A DNA stretch of 64,000 bases from Fibrobacter sp. UBA4297 (GCF_002394865.1 NZ_DGUZ01000012.1:117843-181842), one strand, 5' to 3'. Positions 41,878-51,969 are shown, numbered from the stretch's first letter. The notes: generated from the letters alone by a model not told the origin. Translations and numbers: made by a program.

Positions 41878-43085
41878 ATATTCCCGTCCAAAACTGTTCA
41901 TCCTGTGCCGCTTGCGTCAATGCGTGCGCCCGCAACGCGATAACTATGCAGCTAGATGCCGAAGGGTTTTATCGTCCCGTCATTGATGCAGAAAAATGTG
42001 TTAAATGCGGAATGTGCGAACGAGTGTGCCCATGGAACAAGCCTGTTGAAAACCCGAATGCCGCAGATGTTTCGCCGAAAACGGTGGCAGCCTATGCGAA
42101 GAATGAGTCTGTCCGTTTGCAGTCTTCTAGCGGTGGTATTTTTACCGTTTTGGCGGAGCGCATTTTAGATGATGGCGGCGTAGTTGTTGGTGTCGCTCAG
42201 TTGGGTAAAGCTCACTTCGGTCATATTGTTGTTGTCAACAAGGCTGAATTGTCTCGATTGCGTGGATCTAAGTATGTGCAGGCCGATGTCGGGCTTGTGT
42301 ATCAAAAAATCCGTAGCCTGCTCAAGGCGGGACGCAAGGTGTTGTTTTCGGGAACCCCTTGCCAAGTTGCTGGCCTTTATGCGGTTCTCGGCAATGCGGC
42401 GACCTCTGCCGACTTGTTCACGGTTGATGTTGTGTGTCATGGTTCGCCTAGTGTGAAGGTCTTTGAAAAGTATGTTGCAGAAATTGAGAAAGACAAGTCG
42501 GCTCTTGTGAATTCCACCCGTTTTCGCGATAAGCGGAACGGGTGGAGATTGTTTTCAATGACTTCGTCATTGAATACAATCTCTGGAGACTGTTTTCAAT
42601 TTTCCAAAACGCTTCGCGAAGATAAGTTTATGCGCGTATTTTTGCAAAACATTTGCTTAAATACAAGCTGCGCCGATTGCCATTATGGGAAATTACCCCG
42701 CATCGCAGATATTACGCTTGGTGACTATTGGAATATTGCACAAGTTCATCCCGAGATGGATGACAATAAGGGGACATCCGTTGTTTTGTTGAACACAGCC
42801 CACAGCAGAGGGCTTTTCGACTCCATAACTGATAAAGTTGTCCAATGTGAATCGTCTGTCGATGCCGCTATTGCTGGCAATCCCTGCATTGTCCGCTCTA
42901 GTAAACAGCATCCCAAGCGTGTCGAGTTTTTTTCAAATTTAGATAAGTACGCGCTTGATTTACTTGTAAAAATGTATTGTCCTTATCCTACTATAGTAAA
43001 AAAGCTATATTATCGCTTGAGGGAAGTGCTTGGGAAAATAAAAAGAATGGGGAAAATGTACATATCGAATCTTACGATAAAATAA
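41874..43085 (+). CDS. 4Fe-4S / F420-hydrogenase beta-subunit-like protein
   Basis: 403 aa. Two 4Fe-4S motifs at the N-terminus (CSSCAACVNAC and CVKCGMCERVC), then SSSGGIFTVLAERIL, KVLFSGTPCQVAGL and CADCHYGKLPRIADITLGDYW, the FrhB-like domains. Such genes often accompany pyruvyl transferases in surface-glycan loci; the reaction is unknown, probably a redox step or reductive modification. The last 110 bp overlap the frame of the broken FAD gene. Confidence 0.88.
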   Translation: MNIPVQNCSSCAACVNACARNAITMQLDAEGFYRPVIDAEKCVKCGMCERVCPWNKPVENPNAADVSPKTVAAYAKNESVRLQSSSGGIFTVLAERILDDGGVVVGVAQLGKAHFGHIVVVNKAELSRLRGSKYVQADVGLVYQKIRSLLKAGRKVLFSGTPCQVAGLYAVLGNAATSADLFTVDVVCHGSPSVKVFEKYVAEIEKDKSALVNSTRFRDKRNGWRLFSMTSSLNTISGDCFQFSKTLREDKFMRVFLQNICLNTSCADCHYGKLPRIADITLGDYWNIAQVHPEMDDNKGTSVVLLNTAHSRGLFDSITDKVVQCESSVDAAIAGNPCIVRSSKQHPKRVEFFSNLDKYALDLLVKMYCPYPTIVKKLYYRLREVLGKIKRMGKMYISNLTIK

Positions 43086-43530
43086 TCATCGGAGTCGGCC
43101 TGTATGGTCTGTACTCTGCTCTTTTCTGTGCAAAACGGGGAAATCGGGTATTGGTTCTCGAAAAAGATCCGGCTCCGTTTATGCGGGCGACCTACATCAA
43201 CCAGGCGAGAGTGCACCAAGGATACCATTATCCGCGCTGCCTTTCTACGGCTATTAAGTCGGCTTATTATTTTGAGCGTTTCAACAAAGACCTTGATTTC
43301 TGCATTCATCGCGAATTTGAGAAGGTCTACGCTACGTCTGCGAAATATTCTTGGTCAGACCACAAACAGATTATGGACTTTTGCAAGGCTGCAAAAATTC
43401 CGTGCCAGGAAATACATCCTGGTCAGTTCTTTAAAGACGACATGTGTGATGGCGTTTTTTTGACACGTGAATACACGTACGATGCGATGATTCTTCGCGA
43501 CTATTTTGTGCAGAAACTTTTTAAATACAC
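42977..43530 (+). pseudogene. Truncated FAD-dependent oxidoreductase
   Basis: From about 43060 the frame encodes YDKIIIGVGLYGLYSALFCA (dinucleotide-binding GxGxxG), VLVLEKDPAPFMRATYINQA and RVHQGYHYPRCLSTA, the N-terminal ~155 residues of an oxidoreductase normally about 370 aa. At about 43520-43530 the sequence switches to IS21 DNA, so the C-terminal half is missing. No good start codon is in frame; an ATG with a ribosome site at 43056 is in the wrong frame, suggesting a frameshift as well. Confidence 0.8.
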
Positions 43531-44340
43531 AAACGTCACGAAGTTGCCATCAACGCAGATGTGGTAATTGAACTGGACCGTGAAACTGCGCCAAAAAGCG
43601 TTTTCGTAGCGCGTCCGGGGCAGCGGCAAGAGGAACGTTCTCTCTTTCAGGTCGAACAGTCCTTTTCTGCGGCCCTCCTTCTTTTGGAAGGGCTTTTCGT
43701 TGTATTCGACAAGCAAGTCTTTTTCTGTTCTCCTGTTTCGGAATCGATGATGTATGCGGGATCACCAGCCCAGTCAACTTCAATCTGTTCGCCGGGCTTG
43801 CGGTTGATATGCATGGTCGCTCTGCGGACTCGTTCATCCTGCAGGATGTAGTGGCAGAACTGTGAATACATGAGCGGCTTGGCCCCTTGAAGCCTGCATT
43901 CCTCAAGATATTCTGCCCAGAGGAGCTTCTTGTTCACGCAGTTTCTAAGCAGTTCGTTTTTGACATGCTCAAAATCAGACATTTTCCTGTCTGTGGTTTT
44001 CTTGGCCGTATTTCCATCGGGATGAATAATTTTGTCAATTTCCCTATCGGTTAGGCTTTCTTCCAGCGGCCAGCGGAGATTGTGTTCTTGAGCAAGTTTC
44101 AAGACCCTGTTGACGGTCTTCTTCGATACATGGCAACTTGATGCGATGTCGTTTTGGCTTAATCCCAGGCTTCGTAGCCTGAGGATTTCGCGGTATTTGG
44201 TCATTTGACCTCCTGTCTATTTTATCTGCACGGAATTGTGCTGAATAAAATTAGACAGGTTTCCTTGATGCCGGAATTGAGGTTCCCATCAAAACGGTAC
44301 GCCGGTTTCCATTACTCCGGTTTCATGGTGTATTTTGCTC
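43530..44340 (-). mobile_element. Deleted IS21-family element
   Basis: It contains the start of istA (44204 leftward) and its C-terminal part, but lacks the central catalytic core, istB and the left end. The right end (44205-44340) holds CCTGTCTATTTTAT / TAAAATTAGACAGG inverted arms and repeated CCGGTTTCC/CCGGTTTCA units typical of complex IS21 termini. Total ~810 bp against more than 2 kb for a complete element. It separates two broken genes where the two arms of the locus meet. Confidence 0.75.
43535..44204 (-). pseudogene. istA: istA transposase remnant with internal deletion
   Basis: The N-terminal frame (44204 to about 43740) has a helix-turn-helix (LGLSQNDIASSCHVSKKTVN) and reaches the first catalytic Asp (EQIEVDWAGD). 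It is then joined, in another frame, to the IstA C-terminal segment VEYNEKPFQKKEGRRKGLF and LLPLPRTRYENAFW, ending around NYHICVDGNFVTF. The middle of the DDE domain is gone, so it is inactive. Confidence 0.78.
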
Positions 44341-44344
44341 CGGT

Positions 44345-44476
44345 ATATTCACAATTATAGCTGCACAATGTTATATTATAAATGCAGATCATCAATTTGA
44401 TAAAGGACGACTAATTCGGGAACAGCCCCATAAAGTAGCAGATATTTCAATAGGCTCTGATGTATGGATTGGTAAC
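44345..44476 (+). pseudogene. Remnant of hexapeptide acetyltransferase
   Basis: The frame reads FTIIAAQCYIINADHQFDKG, then KVADISIGSDVWIGN, the active-site His loop and one hexapeptide rung of an O-acetyltransferase. It then degenerates. The 5' part is replaced by the IS21 end and the 3' part is lost. It is probably a leftover of the left-arm (+ strand) operon. Confidence 0.65.
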
Positions 44477-44519
44477 GTCTCCATTGTAAGCTTCCCCATA
44501 ATTACCAACTACCTGTCAA

Positions 44520-45620
44520 CTACCCATTGAAAAATTTATATTTCTTCGCAAGAAAATTCGGTATTTGTTGGACTTTTAGTAATTTGAATAAAGCATATCT
44601 AATCGTATCTATACACAAACAGACAACAAATATCATTAATGAATACACAATGACTCCTACAAATAGTCTAAATGGGTTCGTTGAGACAATTGAAATAAAT
44701 GAATCTTTTATAACATGACCATAAATGAAATGATTCGTATGGATTAGATAAACGCTAAATGATAGCACACTCGAGAATGTTAACATTTTTTTACATAACA
44801 TATTTTTTATGTTTAGCTTTCCAAAAAAAGATACTAAAGCTATTGCAGATACAATCACTAATATAGAAGTGTAATCAATAAATATATTTACATCTTTTTC
44901 CTTTTTTAATAAATGGAATATAATGAAATGCGAAAAGTATTTTATAAGCCAAATGGAAAATATTGAAGCAAAATAAATTATTAGACTTTTTGTGGGCGAT
45001 ATATTTAAAGGATACTTTTTTAGGTATGCACCGATTATATAACAACAGGAAAGCCATATCGCTGAATATCCATGTAAAAGCCCAAAAGATTTTATATCTC
45101 CGAGATTCATTATTGGAAGTAATGAAAAAACAATTATTATTGTAATGCAAAGATTTCGGTGAGTTCTTTTTTCTATAGAATTAATAAACATATTAATAAA
45201 TGGAATGAAAAAGTACATTCCAAAATATGCCGTAAAATACCAGTATTGTCCACTTACAACCGGAAAAAATGATTTGATTATTGATATTTTTGAAGGTACA
45301 TATATTGACGACAGAAAAGGAATAAAATAAAAAGAAAGGGATATCAATGTAGAATAGAAAAACACAGTAAGCCATAATGGTATTATTTTAAAACCGTTGA
45401 TTTTTTTCTCAACCATTAAATAGCCCGTTATCATAGCAAATACATCAACAGCACAATAAGCCGATATTTCAAGAAACCAAGCGACATAATAATTAAAAGA
45501 AAAATTTTCGCAATTTCCTAAGATTCCTCCACATCCAAGGACATGAAGTTGTACGACCATATACATGGAGATAATTTTTAATAAATCTATGCCGTAATTT
45601 CTTTCTTGTTTTTCATTCAT
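44520..45620 (-). CDS. Acyltransferase-3 family membrane protein
   Basis: 366 aa, about ten membrane helices. The start GIDLLKIISMYMVVQLHVLG carries the family His, followed by AYCAVDVFAMITGYLMV. It O-acylates (often O-acetylates) surface glycans at the inner membrane. It is the last gene of the right arm; no terminator is evident before the IS21 wreck. Confidence 0.9.
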   Translation of the reverse strand: MNEKQERNYGIDLLKIISMYMVVQLHVLGCGGILGNCENFSFNYYVAWFLEISAYCAVDVFAMITGYLMVEKKINGFKIIPLWLTVFFYSTLISLSFYFIPFLSSIYVPSKISIIKSFFPVVSGQYWYFTAYFGMYFFIPFINMFINSIEKRTHRNLCITIIIVFSLLPIMNLGDIKSFGLLHGYSAIWLSCCYIIGAYLKKYPLNISPTKSLIIYFASIFSIWLIKYFSHFIIFHLLKKEKDVNIFIDYTSILVIVSAIALVSFFGKLNIKNMLCKKMLTFSSVLSFSVYLIHTNHFIYGHVIKDSFISIVSTNPFRLFVGVIVYSLMIFVVCLCIDTIRYALFKLLKVQQIPNFLAKKYKFFNG

Positions 45621-45651
45621 CGTTCTAATGATAGTTGATGTTTATTAATGA

Positions 45652-46662
45652 TTAGTTTTCCAGAGCATTTTTCAACCAGTTCAGTGAAAAGCCTCTCATT
45701 TCTTCAATTTTATTTGAATTATATAATTTCAAAAGAGAATCAAATCGTGCAGAACCTCTTTTTTTGTTATACAAGCACTTGAACTCTTTACCAAAAATTA
45801 TTGAAAAAACCGTTCCATGGAATGAATCCGTCACCACGTAAGAGGCGTCACGGAACATGGCAAGCCATTCAGGAATAGATAACGAGGCTTTTGAACCAGC
45901 TTCAAAGAATTTAAGCGTAAGTCCTTGTTTGGTCGCAATAGACTCGCACTGAGCAAGAACTGCATCATTTTTGTCTAAGACATATGCAGCAAGAAATCGT
46001 TCCCGAACAACAGGAACATCTTTGCAAACTTCACAATAATCTTCTTTATCAAGCAACAATGTCGGATCAAGAACCCAGGTTGCATCTACGCCAAGATGTT
46101 CTTTACACAGTTTCATCCCAGATTCTTCTCGTACGCTTATCGCATCAAATTTTTTTGCCAACATCGAGCATTTTTCTGTTTGCTCAGGACTGAATTCCCA
46201 TTGATCGGAACCAAAAGAAACAGCATACGCCACACGCCTTAATTTCTTATCATATTTACAAAAATCAAGAAAGACATCCTTTTCGACATAGGGAATAAAT
46301 TTTGGGCGCCAAATTTGATCGCTTCCGACAATGAACATGTCAAAATTGTCTAATTTTTTTGTATTTCTATAATTGAAAACCGACTTTGTTTTTGAAATAT
46401 ATTTGTGAACAAAAATTGAAAAGATTTTTTTTCGATCTCCCCTAAATTTCCGATTTAAAGAAAAAGAAACCTTTTTTCCCACAATACTTAAAACTAATTC
46501 CTTTATAAGATTTTTCAAAAAAAGGACATATGGGGTTTTGGGTATATAATCTATTGTGATTGGATTGTGGCCTATTTTCTTCAAAATAACTTGTAATGCA
46601 AAATTTTGTAAAATTCCGCCATAATTGTTTAACAATGGTTGTGTGATAATACCAATTTGCAT
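45652..46662 (-). CDS. Polysaccharide pyruvyl transferase family protein
   Basis: 336 aa. IGIITQPLLNNYGGILQNFAL, MFIVGSDQIWRPKF, RVAYAVSFGSDQWEF, AISVREESGMKLCKE and YVVTDSFHGTVFSIIF. Paralogous to the enzyme at 38697 with the same motif order, so each arm has its own pyruvyltransferase. Confidence 0.9.
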   Translation of the reverse strand: MQIGIITQPLLNNYGGILQNFALQVILKKIGHNPITIDYIPKTPYVLFLKNLIKELVLSIVGKKVSFSLNRKFRGDRKKIFSIFVHKYISKTKSVFNYRNTKKLDNFDMFIVGSDQIWRPKFIPYVEKDVFLDFCKYDKKLRRVAYAVSFGSDQWEFSPEQTEKCSMLAKKFDAISVREESGMKLCKEHLGVDATWVLDPTLLLDKEDYCEVCKDVPVVRERFLAAYVLDKNDAVLAQCESIATKQGLTLKFFEAGSKASLSIPEWLAMFRDASYVVTDSFHGTVFSIIFGKEFKCLYNKKRGSARFDSLLKLYNSNKIEEMRGFSLNWLKNALEN

Positions 46663-46697
46663 TCTTTCTCAATCCTTTTTATATGTTTAATAGTAGA

Positions 46698-47711
46698 TTA
46701 GACTACAGTTCTAAAAATCTTATGTTTTATAAATGCCAGCAAGTTCAACACAGTCTGATGTATTTTAAAATACATCACTATGATTTTTTCATTTTTACCA
46801 GAGATTACAAGCTTGAGCGCATTATGTAAGGGGCGTTTAAAAGAAAAACAAGAACCTTCTAACAGTCTCTGATTAATTTCGGGATATGTGTTTACAATTT
46901 CATCTTTTTCAATGTCCTCTGGTTTTTTCAGAAAATGCCATAACAATCCTAATTTTAAATCCCTTTTAACATAATAAAAATCTATAGCATTTCCGAAATT
47001 AGATTCAAAGAAATTTATAAAATATTTTTTTGATTCTTCTTTTTTTCTTGAAATGCTGGAAACAACACTGGTACCATTTGAAACTCGGTCATAATGATAA
47101 AACGGCATTGGCAAATAAGCAACCTTAATGTCGTCTTGAAGTATTCTACAGCAAACAAACAAGTCTTCCCACATGATCATTTTATTTGGAAAAGATATAT
47201 TGTTCTTTGCATAGCAAGAATGTCTAACTAGTTTATTACAGCAACTTCCATGAATATTCCAGGATAACAACTGTTTCAGTATTTCAAAATGATTCAAACT
47301 ATTTGGTTTTTGAACATTGCGGAATGATCCAAATTTTGATTCAATCATAAAATCACAAATTACCATATCGGCATTCTTCGTTTCTGCGGCTTGGTATAGT
47401 GATTGTAGCATATTACTGTCAATCCAATCATCTGGATCCATATGTATAGAATATATACCTGTAGCGTTATCTATCCCACATTGTCTTGCGGAACTTACCC
47501 CACCATTTTTCTTATGAAAAACTCTAAAACGAGAATCTTTTTTTGCATATTCATCACAGATTTTAGGACTATTGTCTGTTGATCCATCATCTATTAGTAT
47601 GCATTCCCACTCTGTCAAAGTCTGAGCAAGAACGCTCTCCAAAGCTCGTTTCAAGAGATGTTCCATATTATAAATTGGAACTATTACAGAAATTAATGGT
47701 AGCTTATTCAT
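46698..47711 (-). CDS. GT2-family glycosyltransferase
   Basis: 337 aa. PLISVIVPIYNMEHLLKRAL, ILIDDGSTDNSPKI, HKKNGGVSSARQCGI, HMDPDDWID: canonical GT2 core. The start is 3 bp below the stop of the next GT2 gene, so they are co-transcribed. AT-rich. Sugar unknown. Confidence 0.93.
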   Translation of the reverse strand: MNKLPLISVIVPIYNMEHLLKRALESVLAQTLTEWECILIDDGSTDNSPKICDEYAKKDSRFRVFHKKNGGVSSARQCGIDNATGIYSIHMDPDDWIDSNMLQSLYQAAETKNADMVICDFMIESKFGSFRNVQKPNSLNHFEILKQLLSWNIHGSCCNKLVRHSCYAKNNISFPNKMIMWEDLFVCCRILQDDIKVAYLPMPFYHYDRVSNGTSVVSSISRKKEESKKYFINFFESNFGNAIDFYYVKRDLKLGLLWHFLKKPEDIEKDEIVNTYPEINQRLLEGSCFSFKRPLHNALKLVISGKNEKIIVMYFKIHQTVLNLLAFIKHKIFRTVV

Positions 47712-47714
47712 ATT

Positions 47715-48779
47715 TTATATCTTTTTATTAAAAGTTAAATAGAACGTTGATTTTATCAATTTTCTCAAAAAAAAGCTAGAACAATTCAGCATTTTTATCA
47801 TTGCGAGAAAAAAATAAAGCATTATAAATTTTTTCTTTTTAAACAGCGCAAGACTCAAATTTTTTAAACCATTTCCAGTTTTATACGATTTCAGAAACTG
47901 ATTGTAATATTCAGAGTCTCGTTCTATTTCCAAAATTGAAATTTTCTCTTTTATCGATGTCTTTAGCCTTGATATTTTTAATAAGTTTGAATAAAAAATA
48001 GATGCGCAAAATTTTCCATAATCATCCCAATCTTCTTGAGAATATAGATTCTTTTCTTTTAGAAAGTTATAAGCAAAAAATCTAACAGGATTACCAGGAA
48101 CATAAAACCTGCTAGACGCATTATGTGAAATGCTATTCATATTTACACGATAGTTATAAAAGATATCAGGAACAAATAGTACGCAGTCCGATTTATCCAT
48201 TATTTCTACAGTTTGAACGAGATCTTCTGCATGCCGGATTATTTCAAAGACCTTATCATTATTTGATGGAATACAATTCTTTTTAAAAGCTTTTAAACAC
48301 ATGGAATTGTAATACGTATCTCCCAAAATTTTTTTGAACAACAATCTTTTATCTTTGATCAGCTCGATTTTATCATTTATTTTTTTATCTAAGTAAGATT
48401 CGCCCTTAAAAAAACGTTTCCAGTTGTAATATATGCAATCGCAGTTGTATTTCATGAAATACTGGTTAAGTTTATCCAATGTTTCTGGTTCCCAAAAATC
48501 ATCAGAATCTAAACACAAGATTATATTACCAGAAGCCTTTGAAAATGCGAAATTTCGAGTAGCGATCTGCCCTTCATTTTTTTTAGAAAAAACTCTTATC
48601 CTGTTATCTTTTTTTTCATATTCTTTACAAATTTTTAAGCTATCGTCTCTGGAGCCATCATCGACTAAAATCAATTCAAAAAATTTATAAGTCTGTTTTA
48701 AAACAGATTCTATGCATTCAGAAACATACTTTTCCACATTGTAAACAGGAACGCAAATGCTAAATAAAAAATGGTTCAT
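47715..48779 (-). CDS. GT2-family glycosyltransferase
   Basis: 354 aa. FSICVPVYNVEKYVSECI, ILVDDGSRDDSLKI, SKKNEGQIATRNFAFSKASG, LCLDSDDFWEP. It overlaps the CapA-like gene by 20 bp, indicating tight coupling. Confidence 0.93.
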   Translation of the reverse strand: MNHFLFSICVPVYNVEKYVSECIESVLKQTYKFFELILVDDGSRDDSLKICKEYEKKDNRIRVFSKKNEGQIATRNFAFSKASGNIILCLDSDDFWEPETLDKLNQYFMKYNCDCIYYNWKRFFKGESYLDKKINDKIELIKDKRLLFKKILGDTYYNSMCLKAFKKNCIPSNNDKVFEIIRHAEDLVQTVEIMDKSDCVLFVPDIFYNYRVNMNSISHNASSRFYVPGNPVRFFAYNFLKEKNLYSQEDWDDYGKFCASIFYSNLLKISRLKTSIKEKISILEIERDSEYYNQFLKSYKTGNGLKNLSLALFKKKKFIMLYFFLAMIKMLNCSSFFLRKLIKSTFYLTFNKKI

Positions 48780-49896
48780 TTTTTAATCCTTCAACAAATA
48801 ATTCTCGATGAGCTTCACACTCAATAAAATTTCTTATGGCCAACAACTCTTTCGTTCTAAACCGACTAATGATAAAATCAGTCATTTTATATCTACTCAA
48901 TTTGTTAAAAAATTTTAATGCAAATTTATGACCATATCCAGAACAAGTCAATAAATAATGATTTAGCATATCCTTGGCAAATTTGGAATATTCCCTCTTA
49001 ACAAATTCAGCGTTCTTTATCTGTTCACTCCGATGATAGAAATCAGATATGATATTCTTTGCAGCATCATTCTTAGCCAAGCGAATACCACAACCATGCT
49101 TTTCAAGCGGAATATAATCAATCCTAAAATCATCCTTAATTTCAATCAATAGACTAGTTTGTGATAAAGATGCGTTAATAGAATTAAAAATAAAATTTCC
49201 CTGTCCATAAACAATAGTTCCATCATGGTATTTTTCTTCACATCCAATGCAATGACTATGCTGGCAAATTACCAAGTCGGCACCTTTTTGTACAAATTTA
49301 CGGCATATATGCTGTAACATTGGCGAAGGATAACGATAATACTCTTTACCTCCATGATACAGAACAATCACATAATCGCAATCCTTCTTTAGATTCACAA
49401 CGTGATCAAAAGATTCAAGCGGGTCAAAAGGATTTGCACCGGGTTTATTCCCCTCTGCAATAGAAAACTCATGTTCTGCACATGCGTAAACACCGATCTT
49501 TTTATCGTTTATATAAAATACAAAAGGCTTTGCTGCAACTTCCAAATTTTTCCCAGCACCCAAAAAAGAAATATTCTCTTTTTCAAGAATCGAAATAGTA
49601 GACTCTAGCCCAGCATTACCATGGTCCATAATATGGTTGTTAGCGAGTGTCAGCAGGTCTGCACCAATAGATTTTAACCCTTTCGCGGTTGATACTTCAG
49701 CTTTTAAATTAGGACCACATTTCTGAATGGGTGTATCGGCATTGACTAGAGGGCATTCAAGATTGAAAATACGGTAATCAGACTTGCTCAGCAAATTAAG
49801 TAAACCGACGCCCACCACATCTTGCATATTGCCAGAGGCAAAATATACATTATTTGACTTTGTAGGGACAATATCTGCACCAATTAAAATGGACAT
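48760..49896 (-). CDS. CapA-like protein (poly-gamma-glutamate synthesis/metallophosphatase family)
   Basis: About 378 aa. ILIGADIVPTKSNN, FNLECPLVNADTPIQKCGPN, LLTLANNHIMDHGNAGLEST, CAEHEF, VVLYHGGKEYYRYPSP and VICQHSHCIGCEEKYHDGTIVYGQGNFIF match the CapA (PGA_cap) calcineurin-like domain with metal-binding Asp, Asn and His. In Bacillus CapA takes part in polyglutamate export; in glycan loci its role is unknown. ATG 49896 is chosen for its 7-nt spacing to AAGGA; it overlaps the TupA stop. Confidence 0.88.
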   Translation of the reverse strand: MSILIGADIVPTKSNNVYFASGNMQDVVGVGLLNLLSKSDYRIFNLECPLVNADTPIQKCGPNLKAEVSTAKGLKSIGADLLTLANNHIMDHGNAGLESTISILEKENISFLGAGKNLEVAAKPFVFYINDKKIGVYACAEHEFSIAEGNKPGANPFDPLESFDHVVNLKKDCDYVIVLYHGGKEYYRYPSPMLQHICRKFVQKGADLVICQHSHCIGCEEKYHDGTIVYGQGNFIFNSINASLSQTSLLIEIKDDFRIDYIPLEKHGCGIRLAKNDAAKNIISDFYHRSEQIKNAEFVKREYSKFAKDMLNHYLLTCSGYGHKFALKFFNKLSRYKMTDFIISRFRTKELLAIRNFIECEAHRELFVEGLKNEPFFI

Positions 49897-50819
49897 CATT
49901 GAATCCTTTTTGAAGGAAGTTGCAGCCATTCTCCAAATTTATAATCCCATTCAATCGGACAAAAAGGACACATTCCACTATGATGAGAAAATGTCATTTC
50001 TCCAAAATAAATTTTATCATCAATCTCATACAAATCCACTCGTACATGGGGAATCCCCGATGATAGCTTTTCTGCTAAAGAAATCATTTTTTCATACATT
50101 TTAGGCTTTTGAGGTTGAATTTTGGCATTTGGATGACCGTTTGTGATTGGCAAATGATTGAAATTTCTGTCAAAAAAATCAAATTTTGTATCTTCATTTA
50201 CCTTCAATCTATCTGATGCGATAAAAAGAGCCTTAACGATTCCATCAAAGCAAAAAAACTTATAATCTCTTAATTCTCCACTCTCATCCTCCATGTATTT
50301 TTCCGCGATTATTCGTGGGGGGATGTGTTTATATTGCCATTCTCTCAATTCCTTATATAAGGATCTTTTTAACCCGTTATTAAGATGATTTATAGCCTTT
50401 TTTTTATCAAAATTTGATTTGTCCCTACATATAATAACATCACCTCCGCCACCATTGGTTGTTTTCAATACGAATTGATTCGGCAATTTGTCAAAATCTA
50501 TATCATCAGCATTCTCCCATACACCAAGTGTAGGTATTACGTGATCCTCGCCTATTTTATCAGCCACCCACTTTTTAACAGCATACTTATCAACAAGCGT
50601 TGTATAAAGTGGATTGCGATTGTAAAGTTTTAGCCACTGTATTTTTTCGCTAAAAGATTTTGGAGTCTTTAAATTCAATCGATACCCCATCCTTAATCGA
50701 AACTGTAGTTGTAAATACAGTTTATCAGGAAATAAGAAACTTATTTTTCCAATTAAAGCACTTATAAAGGTTAATTTATTATCTTTAAACAGTGTGATTG
50801 CTGTAGATAACTTGCTCAT
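49896..50819 (-). CDS. TupA-like ATP-grasp protein
   Basis: 307 aa. FRLRMGYRLNLKTPKSFSEK, WLKLYNRNPLYTTLVDKYAVKKWV, PNQFVLKTTNGGGGDVIICRD, and DYKFFCFDGIVKALFIASDR, then HVRVDLYEIDDKIYFGEMTF identify the TupA ATP-grasp family (TupA makes the teichuronopeptide side chain in Bacillus). Likely ligates an amino acid or acid to the glycan or its precursor. ATG 50819 has GGAG 7 nt upstream. It overlaps the polymerase-like gene. Confidence 0.9.
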   Translation of the reverse strand: MSKLSTAITLFKDNKLTFISALIGKISFLFPDKLYLQLQFRLRMGYRLNLKTPKSFSEKIQWLKLYNRNPLYTTLVDKYAVKKWVADKIGEDHVIPTLGVWENADDIDFDKLPNQFVLKTTNGGGGDVIICRDKSNFDKKKAINHLNNGLKRSLYKELREWQYKHIPPRIIAEKYMEDESGELRDYKFFCFDGIVKALFIASDRLKVNEDTKFDFFDRNFNHLPITNGHPNAKIQPQKPKMYEKMISLAEKLSSGIPHVRVDLYEIDDKIYFGEMTFSHHSGMCPFCPIEWDYKFGEWLQLPSKRIQ

Positions 50820-51969
50820 CACGAATCTCCTTGGTTAAAGAATACCCCAAAATCAGTTGTGAAACAACATGCATTTCTCGGTAAGACATTGAAAAAAAAG
50901 TTCGTAAGAAAAAATCAATAAATACAATTTGCATAACAAGACTCTCTGTTTTCTTTAGCCGCCCCACCCAAGCTGTTTTAGCAAACATGCTCCAATAAAA
51001 AATAAAACATAAAACACCCAACAAGCCATGATTTACAGCAATTTCCAACCAATCATTGTGGGCATATCCAATCATCTGCATTGTGTAATTAGCTCCTGAT
51101 CCTAAAAAAAATTGACTAGGAGAAGCATCATCAAGAAAATAGTTTAAATACGCACTAAACAGTCTATCTCTTCCACTTGCATTTCCTTCAGAAGTTTGTT
51201 CAATTCTATTTATGAAATAATCACTAGTCTCCATCTTATATTCAACAAATTTAGCTCCGACAACAAATAAAATAAATAATAAAATCATAATGCTAATTTT
51301 GGTTTTGATATTTGACGTTTTTAAAGCATTCCATAAAACAAGCATTATGCAAATTACACCAATAATAATAGCGCCACGTTTCATTGCCATTATTGTAAAA
51401 ACAAAACACGTTCCTAAAATGACATATAGCAAAAGAACACGTTTTTTAAAAAAAAGACTTAATGGAATCAACGCTGTAAATAAATAGCCAATATTATTTG
51501 TAAATTCTGTTTTGTTTATTTTTGCAAGTATCGCATTCCGCAATAATGTTCGTTCACTTGCAAAATAATATACAATAGTCAATGTAATAAAGAAAATCGC
51601 CCATATTTGAACGCTTTTTTCATTTATCCTACCTTCCTTCGAAAAAACATAAAATGCATAAATAGGTAATAAAGATACATAAATCTGTTTTAAAAATTCT
51701 GAACCAGGTACAGGATTATAATCATAAGGAATTATTATCAAATATAATCCATATACAGTAAATAACGAAAGTAAAGCGTTCAATCCCATTAAATAAGCGG
51801 GAATTTTATATTGGGTATTTGCGATAAATACATAATATAGAGAAACTACTAACAATACAACCATCATTAGTTTTATCGCAACAAAACCATCGGGGAAAAG
51901 AATTCCTTGATAAAAATAGATACACCAACCAAGGGTATATAAATTGGGCTTATTAATCCAACTAAACAT
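50785..51969 (-). CDS. O-antigen ligase/polymerase-like membrane protein
   Basis: 394 aa from ATG 51969 (the frame to 52032 overlaps the GT4 gene without a ribosome site). About ten membrane helices, with a large loop near the C-terminus containing SGRDRLFSAYLNYFLDDA and AHNDWLEIAVNHGLLGVLCF, the usual pattern of the Wzy_C/WaaL family. Probably the polymerase of the right-arm glycan. It overlaps the GT4 stop by 8 bp. Confidence 0.83.
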   Translation of the reverse strand: MFSWINKPNLYTLGWCIYFYQGILFPDGFVAIKLMMVVLLVVSLYYVFIANTQYKIPAYLMGLNALLSLFTVYGLYLIIIPYDYNPVPGSEFLKQIYVSLLPIYAFYVFSKEGRINEKSVQIWAIFFITLTIVYYFASERTLLRNAILAKINKTEFTNNIGYLFTALIPLSLFFKKRVLLLYVILGTCFVFTIMAMKRGAIIIGVICIMLVLWNALKTSNIKTKISIMILLFILFVVGAKFVEYKMETSDYFINRIEQTSEGNASGRDRLFSAYLNYFLDDASPSQFFLGSGANYTMQMIGYAHNDWLEIAVNHGLLGVLCFIFYWSMFAKTAWVGRLKKTESLVMQIVFIDFFLRTFFSMSYREMHVVSQLILGYSLTKEIRDEQVIYSNHTV

